This document shows, in pieces, positions 1 to 7,862 of a DNA stretch of 39,253 nt. Both the position numbers and the translations under genes were made by a program. The notes below the pieces were generated by a model. That model searched no databases and had not been told where the DNA came from. It worked only from the letters and a program-made list of their open reading frames with translations. The DNA is from Solirubrobacterales bacterium (lineage in GTDB: Bacteria > Actinomycetota > Thermoleophilia > Solirubrobacterales > Solirubrobacteraceae): NCBI GenBank assembly GCA_003151895.1, contig PLYX01000062.1, positions 5,427 through 44,679 on the forward strand, written 5' to 3'. Position 1 is the first letter of the stretch, and each line of letters starts with the position of its first letter.

Positions 1-467
1 TGGGCGGGCTGATCTTCACGTTCTTTGCCGCCATTTATTACTGGGTCCCCAAGATGTTTGGACTGCGCCTCAACGAGCGCCTGGCAAAGATCCACTTCTG
101 GTCGCTTTTCATCGCGTTCAACTCCACGTTCATGCCGTTGTTCGTGCTCGGCATGAAGGGCATGCCCAGGCGTGTGTCCACCTATGCCCCGAACCTGCAG
201 GGACTGAACGACTGGGTGTCCATTTCGGCGTTTGTCATCGGGCTCTCGATGCTCGTGTTTCTGTTCAACGTGATCTACTCGCTGATCATCGTGCGGCGCC
301 CGGCCGAGTCCAACCCGTGGCACTCAAAGGCGCTGGAGTGGCAGGTGCCCACGCCGGTGCCGGTGAACAACTTCGAGAAGATCCCCGTGATCGACTCCGA
401 CCCCTACGAATACGGCACGCCGCTGCCGTCGCGCGGGGCGGCGCCCGCGGTGTCGGCGGGAGGTTGA
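1..467 (+). CDS. ctaD: Cytochrome c oxidase subunit I, C-terminal fragment
   Basis: The gene enters from the left edge; the frame is open from base 3 and stops with TGA at 465-467, giving 154 visible residues. Subunit I is the heme/CuB catalytic subunit of the proton-pumping terminal oxidase. The visible part holds the last helices: a segment ending YYWVPKMFG, a helix with NSTFMP and the family signature GMKGMPRR, then a final helix (SISAFVIGLSMLVFLFNVIYS). A soluble tail follows with the PWHSKALEW motif usual in actinobacterial and caa3-type subunit I. The heme and CuB ligand histidines lie upstream of the window. ctaE follows with a 1-base gap. Confidence 0.95.
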   Translation, partial: GGLIFTFFAAIYYWVPKMFGLRLNERLAKIHFWSLFIAFNSTFMPLFVLGMKGMPRRVSTYAPNLQGLNDWVSISAFVIGLSMLVFLFNVIYSLIIVRRPAESNPWHSKALEWQVPTPVPVNNFEKIPVIDSDPYEYGTPLPSRGAAPAVSAGG

Positions 468-468
468 T

Positions 469-1134
469 GTGGAGAGCTCCGGCGCGGGCGTACCGCTGAA
501 CCCGGGCGTCGCGGGCGTCCATGTGGATGTCGCGATCCCACCCGAGCCGCCCGAGATCGGCGCTCGCTCGCTATATGTGGCCTCGCGCCTTTTGGCGGGC
601 GCCTCGACCTTCTTCTTCCTCGCCTTTCTGTTCGCCTACTTCTACCTGCGCTCGCTGAACGAGAGTGGCATGTGGCATCCGGCCAACGTGAAGCCCGACC
701 AGACGCTCGGCGCGGTGGTGGTGGCGTGCGTCGTGGTGAGCGCGCTGCTCGCGATCGTCGCGGGCCGCCAGATGAGAGGACACTCGCGCGGCTGGGTCGT
801 GGCGGCGAGCGGCTCGCTGCTGCTCGGGCTGGCCGCGGTGGCGGTGCAGTGCATCCAGTACACCGTTCAGCACTTCGGCCCCACCGACGGCGGCTACGCG
901 AGCGTGTTCTACAGCTGGACCGCCCTCTACATGATCGCGGTGCTCGCCACCATGTACTGGTTGGAGACGCAGGTTGCCACCGAGCTGCGCGCCCGCCGCG
1001 CGCCCGCCTCCGCTCACGGTGACATCGCCGACCCCGATCGGCTGATCGCCCCGGGCTTGGACGCGGTCGTGTTCTTCTGGTCCTACCTGGCCGGGATCGG
1101 TGTGGTGACGTGGGTGACGCTGTACCTGGTGTAG
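469..1134 (+). CDS. ctaE: Cytochrome c oxidase subunit III
   Basis: A 221-residue membrane subunit of the aa3/caa3 oxidase, encoded directly after subunit I. I chose GTG 469 because a GGGAGG Shine-Dalgarno sequence lies about 6 bases upstream and the protein then aligns with the family (about 200 residues, five helices). After a soluble 40-residue start come helices around FFFLAFLFAYFYLRS, GAVVVACVVVSALLAIVAG, ASGSLLLGLAAVAVQ, FYSWTALYMIAVLATMYWLE and FFWSYLAGIGVVTWVTLYLV. The GYxSxFYxxT signature is present, but the two histidines that usually follow it (HxxHV) are Tyr and Ala here. It overlaps or abuts the ctaG start. Confidence 0.93.
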   Translation: MESSGAGVPLNPGVAGVHVDVAIPPEPPEIGARSLYVASRLLAGASTFFFLAFLFAYFYLRSLNESGMWHPANVKPDQTLGAVVVACVVVSALLAIVAGRQMRGHSRGWVVAASGSLLLGLAAVAVQCIQYTVQHFGPTDGGYASVFYSWTALYMIAVLATMYWLETQVATELRARRAPASAHGDIADPDRLIAPGLDAVVFFWSYLAGIGVVTWVTLYLV

Positions 1135-2042
1135 TGCTCGCGGCGAGCTCGGCCACGCCCGGCTTCTGGGACTGGTCGTTCGATCCGCCGTTCGTTCTCG
1201 TGGTCGACCTCGCGATCCTCTACTGGTACGGCAATCGGCGCACAATCGCCGCGCCGCGCACGACCGCGCTTCGTCGCCTGCGACACGGCTCTTTCTACGC
1301 GGGCCTCGTGGTGCTGCTGGTCGCGCTGGCCTCGCCGCTCGAGCGGCTCAGCGAGCAGCTCTTCTGGGCGCACATGCTTCAGCACATCCTGCTGCTGGTG
1401 GTGGCCCCGCCGCTGATAGTGCTGGCGCGCCCATGGGTTCGCCTGTGGCGCTCGCTGCCGCTCGACGCGCGCCAATCGCTCGGGCGCAGCTTCACCCGCG
1501 GCCGCCTGGTCTGGCTGCGGCATATGAGCGCCGCCCTCGGACGGCCGCTGCCGAGCTTCGTGCTGTTCTGCGGCGTGGTGCTCGGCTGGCACGTGCCGGT
1601 GCTGTTCGATGCGACGCTGACCTCGGAAACGTTGCACGCGCTCGAGCACACGCTGTTCTTCGCGACCGCGCTCATGTTCTGGAAGCAGGTGATCGACTCG
1701 CCGCCGCTGCACGCAAGCCTGGGCGAATTGCAGCGCGTCGCCTACCTCGTCGGCGCGATGGTCGTGATGTGGGTGTTGGCGGTGGTGCTGGCGCTCGCTC
1801 CGCACCCGCTGTACGGAGCGTACGCGCAGCAGGCGTCCCGTCCGGGCGGCATCTCAGCCCTGTCAGACCAGCAGATCGCGGCCGGCATCATGTGGGTGCC
1901 GGGCTCGATCGCGTTCGTGATCGTGCTGTTCGTCTACTTCCACCGCTGGCTGGCGCCGGTGACGGCAACCGCGCCGCCCTCGACCAAGCCGCCCGTCGCC
2001 GTGAAGGCGGCGACGGGCGGACTCGTGAGCGACCATCAGTAG
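1134..2042 (+). CDS. ctaG: Cytochrome c oxidase assembly protein, CtaG (Caa3_CtaG) family
   Basis: A polytopic membrane protein that in Bacillus is required for assembly of caa3 oxidase. The family hallmarks are visible: HMLQHILLLVVAPPLIVLARP, LGWHVPVLFDATL, LEHTLFFATALMFWKQVIDSPP, and a late helix ending IVLFVYFHRWL. The ctaE stop TAG (1132-1134) shares its last base with a GTG at 1134, giving 302 residues. A GTG at 1110 is also in frame but would overlap ctaE by 25 bases. Its place directly after subunits I and III supports the assignment. A second, divergent family member lies at 15901-16803. Confidence 0.88.
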   Translation: MLAASSATPGFWDWSFDPPFVLVVDLAILYWYGNRRTIAAPRTTALRRLRHGSFYAGLVVLLVALASPLERLSEQLFWAHMLQHILLLVVAPPLIVLARPWVRLWRSLPLDARQSLGRSFTRGRLVWLRHMSAALGRPLPSFVLFCGVVLGWHVPVLFDATLTSETLHALEHTLFFATALMFWKQVIDSPPLHASLGELQRVAYLVGAMVVMWVLAVVLALAPHPLYGAYAQQASRPGGISALSDQQIAAGIMWVPGSIAFVIVLFVYFHRWLAPVTATAPPSTKPPVAVKAATGGLVSDHQ

Positions 2043-2054
2043 AGGAGGAACGCA

Positions 2055-2192
2055 ATGCCCCAAGCAGCGATACCGGTCCTCGCCTCCTTCTCAGGGGGCT
2101 CCGTCCTCACGCTCGTGCTCCCGCTGGGAGTGCTGATCGCCGTGGTGTTCTGGTACGTCTGGCTGTGGCGTCACGGCGCCGGCGAGCGCTGA
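2055..2192 (+). CDS. Small single-helix membrane protein of the oxidase operon
   Basis: A 45-codon reading frame 12 bases after ctaG, with a strong AGAGGAGG ribosome binding site (2041-2048) seven bases before ATG 2055. The product has a short polar start, one hydrophobic helix (roughly residues 16-38: VLTLVLPLGVLIAVVFWYVW) and a basic tail ending RHGAGER, so it should sit N-out, C-in. I do not recognise the sequence. Its position at the 3' end of ctaD-ctaE-ctaG suggests a small accessory subunit or assembly peptide of the oxidase; this is inference from context only. It is too short for standard gene-length cut-offs and may be missed in automated annotation. Confidence 0.65.
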   Translation: MPQAAIPVLASFSGGSVLTLVLPLGVLIAVVFWYVWLWRHGAGER

Positions 2193-2210
2193 AGCGGTTT
2201 GAGGAAGGCC

Positions 2211-2236
2211 GGCGCGCGGCCTCCCATCCGCGCGCC
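2211..2236. terminator. Candidate bidirectional terminator hairpin
   Basis: A perfect 9-bp GC-only inverted repeat (GGCGCGCGG at 2211-2219, CCGCGCGCC at 2228-2236) with an 8-base loop lies between the convergent ends of the oxidase operon and the permease gene. No T-run follows, so it would be an atypical intrinsic terminator. Confidence 0.4.
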
Positions 2237-2267
2237 CTGTCCCACCTTCACGGCAGGCTGCCCCAGC

Positions 2268-3791
2268 TCAGAACCGGGCCGGCGCGTGCTCCACTGGCTC
2301 CTCGAACAAGCCCGGTTCGACCGTTTCCAATTTGCGTGAGAAGTAGTCGCGGAAGTGCAGGCGCGAAGCGAGCATCAGGATCAGGCCGATCAGCATCCCG
2401 CCGATTCCCATCCACAGCGGCAGCGTGATGCCGAGGATCGGTTTGGAGGAGACGTTTTCGGCGTGCCCGTAGTACACGGCGGCGTAGCCCGCGACGCCGA
2501 ACAGCATCAGCGCGCCGAACAGCGGCGCGATGCCGAGCAGGATCAGGTCGCGCAGGCTGTTGCTCAGCTCGTGGCGGTAGTACACGATGCAGGCGATCCC
2601 GGTGAAGCCGTAGTAGAAGCAGATCGGGAAGCCGATCGCCACGATCGAGTCTTCCAGCGCGCTTTCCGACAGGTTCAGGATCACGAGCGTCCACGCGATC
2701 GACACGGCCCCCATCATCAGCGTCGAGAAGCTGGGGGTGAGATAGCGCTTGTGCACCTGTCCGAACGCTTTCGGGATCGACTTCCAGTAGGCCATCGACA
2801 GCGTCGTGCGCGCGGTCGGCAGGATCGTCGTCTGCGTTGACGCCGAGGCGGAGGTCAGCACCGCGATGATCAGCAGCTTGTCCCACGGGAAGCCGAACAC
2901 CTTAGAGCCGAGCACGTTCAGCACGTCGCTCTGGTTGGCTTCGTTCGTAAGCAGCCCGGTGCCGCCGTACGCCTGGCCGGCGGCCGACACGATCACGTAG
3001 ATGAGGACGAGCAGGATCGTCGACATCACCGCGGCGCGTCCCGGTCCCTCGTTGGCATCCTCGGACTCCTCGTTGACCGCCACGCCCGAGTCCCAGCCCC
3101 AGTAGATGAATATCCCCAGTAGGACGCCGTCGATCAGCGCTTTGAAGCTCAGCGCAAACGGGTTGAACCAGGCGAAGGCCGGCTCGATCGAGCCGGCCGG
3201 GTGGTTGGCGTAGACCTTCACGAACGTCACCACCGCGAACACGCCGAGGATCAGGATCTCGGCGCTCAGCAGGAACTGCTGGATGCGCGCGGACAGCTCG
3301 ATCCCGCGATAGCAGATCCAGGTCATCACGGCGATCCACACGACCGCCGCCGCCATCACGGCGGCGGTCGATTCGGACAGTTCGGTGAAGCCGAAGAGCT
3401 TGAAGGTGTAGATGCCCGCGATGTCCGCCAGCGAGGCCATCACGAGCACGTCGGCGAGGAAGATCGCCCAGCCGTTGACCCAGCCCGTGCCTGGGCCGAG
3501 CGCGCGGGTCGTCCACGCGAACGTCGTGCCCGCGTCGGGGTCGGCCCTGTTCAGGCCCTGGTAGGCGCCCGCGATTAGGAGCATCGGCACGAACGCCACG
3601 AGCAGCACCGCGGGCGCGTGCACGCCCACGCCGGTGACCGCCACGATGAAGCCCAGCGTCGCCGCCAGCGAGTAGGCGGGCGCCGTCGAGGCCACGCCGA
3701 TCACGAGGTTCGAGAGGTAGCCGATCGCGTCTTTCTTCAGACCCTTGTCGACCACCGTCCCATTGGCACGTGTATCGATCGTCACAATCAC
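2268..3791 (-). CDS. APC superfamily amino acid/amine permease
   Basis: A 507-residue transporter of the amino acid-polyamine-organocation superfamily. About 12 hydrophobic segments are visible, starting with YLSNLVIGVASTAPAYSLAA, which matches the substrate-binding first helix of this superfamily. The GTTFAWTTRALGP and YWGWDSGVAVNEESEDANEGPGRAA stretches resemble the conserved loop and helix 6-7 regions. It starts at GTG 3791 (another GTG at 3785), without a clear Shine-Dalgarno. It is divergent from the transaminase gene and shares with it a 120-bp control region holding a tandem 20-bp repeat. That arrangement suggests uptake of the amine or amino acid degraded by the neighbouring enzymes; the substrate itself cannot be read from sequence. 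Confidence 0.88.
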   Translation of the reverse strand: MIVTIDTRANGTVVDKGLKKDAIGYLSNLVIGVASTAPAYSLAATLGFIVAVTGVGVHAPAVLLVAFVPMLLIAGAYQGLNRADPDAGTTFAWTTRALGPGTGWVNGWAIFLADVLVMASLADIAGIYTFKLFGFTELSESTAAVMAAAVVWIAVMTWICYRGIELSARIQQFLLSAEILILGVFAVVTFVKVYANHPAGSIEPAFAWFNPFALSFKALIDGVLLGIFIYWGWDSGVAVNEESEDANEGPGRAAVMSTILLVLIYVIVSAAGQAYGGTGLLTNEANQSDVLNVLGSKVFGFPWDKLLIIAVLTSASASTQTTILPTARTTLSMAYWKSIPKAFGQVHKRYLTPSFSTLMMGAVSIAWTLVILNLSESALEDSIVAIGFPICFYYGFTGIACIVYYRHELSNSLRDLILLGIAPLFGALMLFGVAGYAAVYYGHAENVSSKPILGITLPLWMGIGGMLIGLILMLASRLHFRDYFSRKLETVEPGLFEEPVEHAPARF

Positions 3792-3857
3792 GAAGGGTAG
3801 GACGGGTTTGGCGCATTCGCAAGGGGAGCAACCGCCAAGAAGTCACACAGGTTTTGT

Positions 3858-3897
3858 ACATCTCGTACAACGGGTAGACATCTTGTTGAACGAGTAG
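3858..3897. promoter_or_regulatory. Tandem 20-bp repeat, candidate operator
   Basis: Two abutting 20-bp copies (3858-3877, 3878-3897) match at 16 of 20 positions; both begin ACATCT and end GTAG with AACG inside. The first copy overlaps the inverted repeat TTGTAC-N5-GTACAA (3854-3870). They lie in the divergent permease/transaminase control region, so binding there could affect both genes. The PucR-type protein encoded at 5395 is the obvious candidate ligand, which is inference. Confidence 0.55.
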
Positions 3898-3914
3898 CGC
3901 ATTGAGAGGCACAA

Positions 3915-5390
3915 GTGCGAGCGATACCGTTGTCCCAGGTGTCTATGTCAAGCGATCCTCCAAATTTGATGTCGCCCGACCCAACCCTCCGGGCTGGGTG
4001 CCCCGCGGGCGATCGATCGGTGGCGGCGGCGGGGGCGAGCGGCGACCTGCAGGCGCTCGCCAAGCGTCATCTGTGGATGCACTTCACGCGCATGGGCGCT
4101 TACGAGGACCACGAGGTGCCCGTGATCGAGCGCGGCGAGGGCTGCTACGTGTACGACACGCACGGCAAGCGCTACCTCGACGGGCTCTCGGCGCTGTACT
4201 GCGTCAACGTCGGCCACGGCCGCGCCGAGTTGGGGGAGGCCGCCGCCGAGCAGGCCAAGAAGCTCGGCTTCTATACGAACTGGAGCTACGCCCACCCGCC
4301 GTCGATCGAACTGGCGGCGCGCATCGCCGCGCTCGCGCCCGGCGACCTGAACCGCGTGTTCTTCGTGTCCGGCGGCTCGGAGGCGGTCGAGTCGGCGTGG
4401 AAGCTCGCCAAGGCATATCACGCCGCCTGCGGGGAGCCGCGCCGGCACAAGATCGTCTCGCGCTATCTCGCCTACCACGGCACCTCGATGGGGGCGCTCA
4501 CCGCCACCGGGCTGCCACCCCTGCGCGAGCCGTTCGAGCCGCTGACGCCCGGCGGCAGGCACGTGGTGAACACCAACTCCTACCGCTGGACCGAAGAGCG
4601 CGACCCGCTGTGGGCGGCGGAGGCGATCGAGGAGGCGATCCTGTTCGAGGGCCCCCACACGGTCGCCGCGGTGATCCTCGAGCCGGTCCAGAACGGCGGC
4701 GGCTGCCTCGTGCCGCAGGAGGGCTACTTCCAGCGGGTGCGCGAGATCTGCGACCGCCACGGCGTGCTGCTCATCTCCGACGAGGTGATCTGCGCTTGGG
4801 GCAGGCTCGGGCACTGGTTCGGCTGCGAGCGCTTCGGCTGCCGCCCGGACATCGTCACCACCGCGAAGGGCATGACCTCGGCGTATGCGCCGATGGGCGC
4901 CGTGATCGCCTCCGACCGCGTCGCGGAGCCGTTCCTGCACGCGCGCGCGATCTTCAACCACGGCTTCACGTTCGGCGGGCACCCGATGGCGTGCGCGGTG
5001 GCGATGGCCAACATCGATGTGATGGAGCGCGAGCACATCAACGAGCACGTGCTCGCCCACGAGGGCGAATTCCGCGACATGCTCGAGGGGTTGCGTGACC
5101 TGCCGATCGTCGGCGACGTGCGCGGCGCCGGCTACTTCCACGCGATCGAGCTCGTCAAGGACAGGGACACCAAGCAGACGTTCGACGCGCACGAGTCAGA
5201 GGAGCTGCTGCGCGGCTTCCTCTCCGGCGCGCTGTTCGAGCGCGGGCTGATCTGCCGCACCGACGATCGCGGCGACCCCGTCATACAGCTCTCCCCGCCG
5301 CTGATCGCCGACCGCGAGCAGTTCGAGGAGATCGAGGCGATCCTGCGGCCAGTGCTCAGCGAGGCGTGGGAGCGGGTCGTAAAGCGATAG
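3915..5390 (+). CDS. Class III aminotransferase (omega-amine/amino acid:pyruvate type)
   Basis: A PLP-dependent transaminase of the class III family, up to 491 residues. Seen: the FFVSGGSEAVESA phosphate-binding stretch (about 149-161), LISDEVICAWGR with the PLP-ring Asp289, TTAKGMTSAYAPMGAV with the Schiff-base Lys318, and FNHGFTFGGHPMACA near 347. The DAHESEELLRGFL-like C-terminal domain is complete. GTG 3915 has a GAGAGG site 5 bases upstream; ATG 3945 (MSSDPP) is a reasonable alternative and nearer the usual family length. Neighbouring Ald and an aminobutyraldehyde-type dehydrogenase suggest a putrescine/omega-amine:pyruvate or beta-alanine:pyruvate enzyme. The exact donor is not determinable here. 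pucR starts 4 bases after the stop. Confidence 0.9.
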   Translation: MRAIPLSQVSMSSDPPNLMSPDPTLRAGCPAGDRSVAAAGASGDLQALAKRHLWMHFTRMGAYEDHEVPVIERGEGCYVYDTHGKRYLDGLSALYCVNVGHGRAELGEAAAEQAKKLGFYTNWSYAHPPSIELAARIAALAPGDLNRVFFVSGGSEAVESAWKLAKAYHAACGEPRRHKIVSRYLAYHGTSMGALTATGLPPLREPFEPLTPGGRHVVNTNSYRWTEERDPLWAAEAIEEAILFEGPHTVAAVILEPVQNGGGCLVPQEGYFQRVREICDRHGVLLISDEVICAWGRLGHWFGCERFGCRPDIVTTAKGMTSAYAPMGAVIASDRVAEPFLHARAIFNHGFTFGGHPMACAVAMANIDVMEREHINEHVLAHEGEFRDMLEGLRDLPIVGDVRGAGYFHAIELVKDRDTKQTFDAHESEELLRGFLSGALFERGLICRTDDRGDPVIQLSPPLIADREQFEEIEAILRPVLSEAWERVVKR

Positions 5391-5394
5391 TTCG

Positions 5395-6612
5395 ATGCTG
5401 ACCGTCGAGAGCCTCGTCGCGGAGCTGGGCCTGACGCTCGCCACGGGCGAGGAAAACGCGCAGGTCAGCGTGCGCTGGGTGCACTCCACCGAGCTGCTCG
5501 ACCCCACGCCGTGGCTGCGCGGGGGCGAGCTCCTGCTGACCACGGGACTGCAGCTGATGGGGGCAGAGCCCCAGCGCGAGTTCGTCGAGCGGCTCGCCGA
5601 GCGCGAGATCGCGGGGCTCGGATTCGGCACCGGCTTCGTGCACAAGAAGGTGCCCGCCGCGATCCTCAACACGGCGCGCAAGCGCGGCTTCCCGCTGTTC
5701 GAGGTGCCGTATGAGCTGCCGTTCATCGCGGTCACCGAGCGCGTGTTCGCGCAGCTGCTCAACGAGCGCTACGAGCTCCTGCAGCGCAACATGGCGGGCG
5801 ACGTTCTGGCGGAGGCGCTCACCGGCAGGCTCTACCCTGACGAGCTGCAGGCGCGGCTGCGCCCGTTCGGAATCGGCGAGACCGCCGCCGTGCTGGCGTT
5901 CGCGCTGCGCGAGCCCGGCACCGCCGCCTCCACGCTCGAAGCGATCCTCGAGCGCCTTGGAGCGCACAGCCTGGTCGCATTGCGCAACGGGCTGTTGTGC
6001 GCGGTCGTCGATTGCAACGGTCAGGCTGCGCCCGGAACGCCCAGTGCGTCGCATGGCTCGGCCGGGACGCCCAGCGCCGCGCCAGGGTCGGCCGGGGGCG
6101 AGGACGCCGCGCCCGGCAACGACCCGATCGAGCTGGCAAGGCGCGTGCGCGGCGAGCTTCAGGCGCGCTTCGGCGAGGTTCGAGCGGCTGCCTCCCGGCC
6201 GGCGCCAACGCACATGCTCAGGCGCAGCTTCCACGAGGCGCGCTGCGCGCTGGAAGCCGTGCGTCTTGCGAACGGGAGCGCGCCGGACGTGGCCTCCTAC
6301 AAGGACCTCGGCGCCTTCCAGCTGTTGCTCTCCCTGCAGGATGACGACGCGCTCGCCTCCTACTGCCAGAGCGTGCTCGGGCCGGTCGAGTCCGACGAGG
6401 GCGAGTACGGCGACGAGCTGCTGCGCTCGCTGGACGTGTTCATCGAACAGAACGGCCACTGGGAGAAGGCCGCCCAGGCGCTCTACTGCCATCGCCACAC
6501 GCTGCGCTACCGCATCAAGCGCGTGGAACAGCTCACCGGGCGCGACTTCTCGCACGCGCGCGACCGGATCGAGTTCTGGCTCGCGCTGCGGGGCAGGGAG
6601 CTCGCGCGATGA
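5395..6612 (+). CDS. PucR-family transcriptional regulator
   Basis: A 405-residue regulator. The N-terminal PucR domain is clear (roughly 1-130: MLTVESLVAELGL, HSTELLDPTPWLRGGELLLTTG, GFGTGFVHKKVP, GFPLFEVPYELPF). The C-terminus carries the PucR-type helix-turn-helix (about 340-400: LDVFIEQNGHWEKAAQALYC, HRHTLRYRIKRVEQLTG). Members regulate purine, amine or amino acid catabolic operons, often next to their own gene. It starts at ATG 5395, four bases after the transaminase stop, so the two are probably cotranscribed. The middle has a low-complexity Gly/Ser/Ala-Pro insert (about 205-240, repeats of GTPSA and SAG) not typical of the family. It probably senses a metabolite of the local pathway. 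Confidence 0.88.
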   Translation: MLTVESLVAELGLTLATGEENAQVSVRWVHSTELLDPTPWLRGGELLLTTGLQLMGAEPQREFVERLAEREIAGLGFGTGFVHKKVPAAILNTARKRGFPLFEVPYELPFIAVTERVFAQLLNERYELLQRNMAGDVLAEALTGRLYPDELQARLRPFGIGETAAVLAFALREPGTAASTLEAILERLGAHSLVALRNGLLCAVVDCNGQAAPGTPSASHGSAGTPSAAPGSAGGEDAAPGNDPIELARRVRGELQARFGEVRAAASRPAPTHMLRRSFHEARCALEAVRLANGSAPDVASYKDLGAFQLLLSLQDDDALASYCQSVLGPVESDEGEYGDELLRSLDVFIEQNGHWEKAAQALYCHRHTLRYRIKRVEQLTGRDFSHARDRIEFWLALRGRELAR

Positions 6613-6623
6613 GATCGCCATGT

Positions 6624-6676
6624 GGATTTTTTTTGGGGACTGCTGTTCCATCTTGCGTCGATAGGGGGCAGTCCCA
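6624..6676 (+). repeat. REP-like repeat, copy 1 (upstream of ald)
   Basis: A T8 run followed by GGGGACTGCTGTTCC, then the inverted partner GCAGTCCC: GGGACTGC at 6636-6643 pairs with 6668-6675 across a 24-base loop. The segment fills the pucR-ald gap, is far less GC-rich than its surroundings, and ends one base before the ald GTG. Its AGGGGG (6663-6668) is the only good Shine-Dalgarno for ald. An inverted, diverged copy lies at the 3' end of ald (about 22 of 26 positions match across the core). Confidence 0.6.
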
Positions 6677-7843
6677 GTGAGAGTTGGAGTGCCCACTGAG
6701 ATAAAGCCGGACGAGTATCGCGTCGCGATCACCCCCGCCGGTGTGCGCGAGCTCTGCTCGCGCGGCCACGAGGTCTTGATCCAGGCCGGAGCGGGCGTCG
6801 GCAGCGCGATCTCCGACGCCCAGTTCCAGGCGCAGGGCGCCACGATCGTCGAGGGCGCGCAGGCGCTGTTCGCGGGCGCGGAGCTGATCCTGAAGGTGAA
6901 GGAGCCGCAGTCCTCGGAGATGGCTCTGCTCGATGGGGAGCACACGCTGTTCACCTACCTGCACCTCGCTGCCGAGCCCGAGCTGGCTCAAGGATTGCTC
7001 CGCTCAGGCGCAACCTGCATCGCCTACGAGACGGTCGAGGACTCCGGCGGCCGCTTGCCGCTGCTCGCCCCGATGAGCGAGGTCGCCGGCAAGATCGCCA
7101 CGCAGGCGGGAGCGTTCATGCTCGAGAAGCCGATGGGCGGGCGCGGCATCCTGCTCGGCGGCGTGCCCGGCGTGGCGGCCGCCACCGTGCTCGTTATCGG
7201 CGGCGGCGTGGTCGGGATGAACGCCGCCTTCATCGCGATCGGGATGCAGGCCGACGTGTTCGTGTTCGACCGCTCCATCGACCGCCTGCGTGAGCTCGAA
7301 GTGGCGTTCGGTGGACGCGCCTCCACCGTCTACTCCTCCACGCTCGCTATCGAGGAGATGCTGCCGCTCGCCGATCTGGTGATCGGCGCGGTGCTGATCC
7401 ACGGCGGACGCGCCCCGCACGTGATCGCACGCGAGCAGCTCGCCTCGATGAAGCGCCATGCGGTGCTCGTCGACGTCTCGATCGACCAGGGCGGCTGCTT
7501 TGAGACCTCGCGGCCCACCACCCATTCGGACCCCACGTTCGAGCTGGACGGCATCACCCACTACTGCGTCACCAACATGCCCGGCGCCGTGCCCATCACC
7601 TCCACCTACGCGCTCACGAACGCCACGCTTCCCTATGCGATCGAGCTGGCGGCAGGGGTGGAGCGGGCGATCGCGCGCAGCGAGGCATTGCGCCTCGGCG
7701 TGAATGTCCGCGAAGGCGAGCTCGTCCACCCGGCCGTAGCGCACGCGCTCGCAACGCCCGTGTCTTCAGACGGGGCGCGTTCAGGGCACATGGATAGAAC
7801 AGCAATCCCCCCAAAAAACCAGTCCCCGAGAACCCCACGCTAG
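6677..7843 (+). CDS. ald: Alanine dehydrogenase
   Basis: NAD-dependent L-alanine dehydrogenase (alanine to pyruvate plus ammonia), 388 residues. The start MRVGVPTEIKPDEYRVAITP is diagnostic and fixes GTG 6677. Catalytic residues known from the Mycobacterium enzyme fall at the same numbers: Arg15, Lys75, His96 and Asp270 (VDVSIDQGG). The NAD Rossmann motif IGGGVVG is at 174-180. Residues 1 to about 358 are normal. The last part, from about residue 371 (HMDRTAIPPKNQSPRTPR), is encoded by a REP-like repeat and looks acquired. In context it would regenerate the pyruvate consumed by the transaminase. The dehydrogenase gene follows after 19 bases. Confidence 0.95.
   Translation: MRVGVPTEIKPDEYRVAITPAGVRELCSRGHEVLIQAGAGVGSAISDAQFQAQGATIVEGAQALFAGAELILKVKEPQSSEMALLDGEHTLFTYLHLAAEPELAQGLLRSGATCIAYETVEDSGGRLPLLAPMSEVAGKIATQAGAFMLEKPMGGRGILLGGVPGVAAATVLVIGGGVVGMNAAFIAIGMQADVFVFDRSIDRLRELEVAFGGRASTVYSSTLAIEEMLPLADLVIGAVLIHGGRAPHVIAREQLASMKRHAVLVDVSIDQGGCFETSRPTTHSDPTFELDGITHYCVTNMPGAVPITSTYALTNATLPYAIELAAGVERAIARSEALRLGVNVREGELVHPAVAHALATPVSSDGARSGHMDRTAIPPKNQSPRTPR
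7787..7827 (-). repeat. REP-like repeat, copy 2 (inside the ald 3' end)
   Basis: Read on the minus strand this is GGGGACTGG, T6, G6, then ATTGCTGTTCTATCC, matching the T-run/GGGGACTGCTGTTCC core of the copy at 6624-6676 but in opposite orientation. It is translated as the last residues of Ald. Together the two copies bracket ald as inverted repeats. Confidence 0.55.
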
Positions 7844-7862
7844 ATCCAAGGAGGCAAGCGCC

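Noticed and set aside
404..1156. Long Arg/Pro/Ser-rich reading frames opposite ctaE, ctaG and many other genes
   Set aside because: They are frame shadows caused by high GC: they lack ribosome binding sites, show no domain, and are fully contained in well-supported genes.
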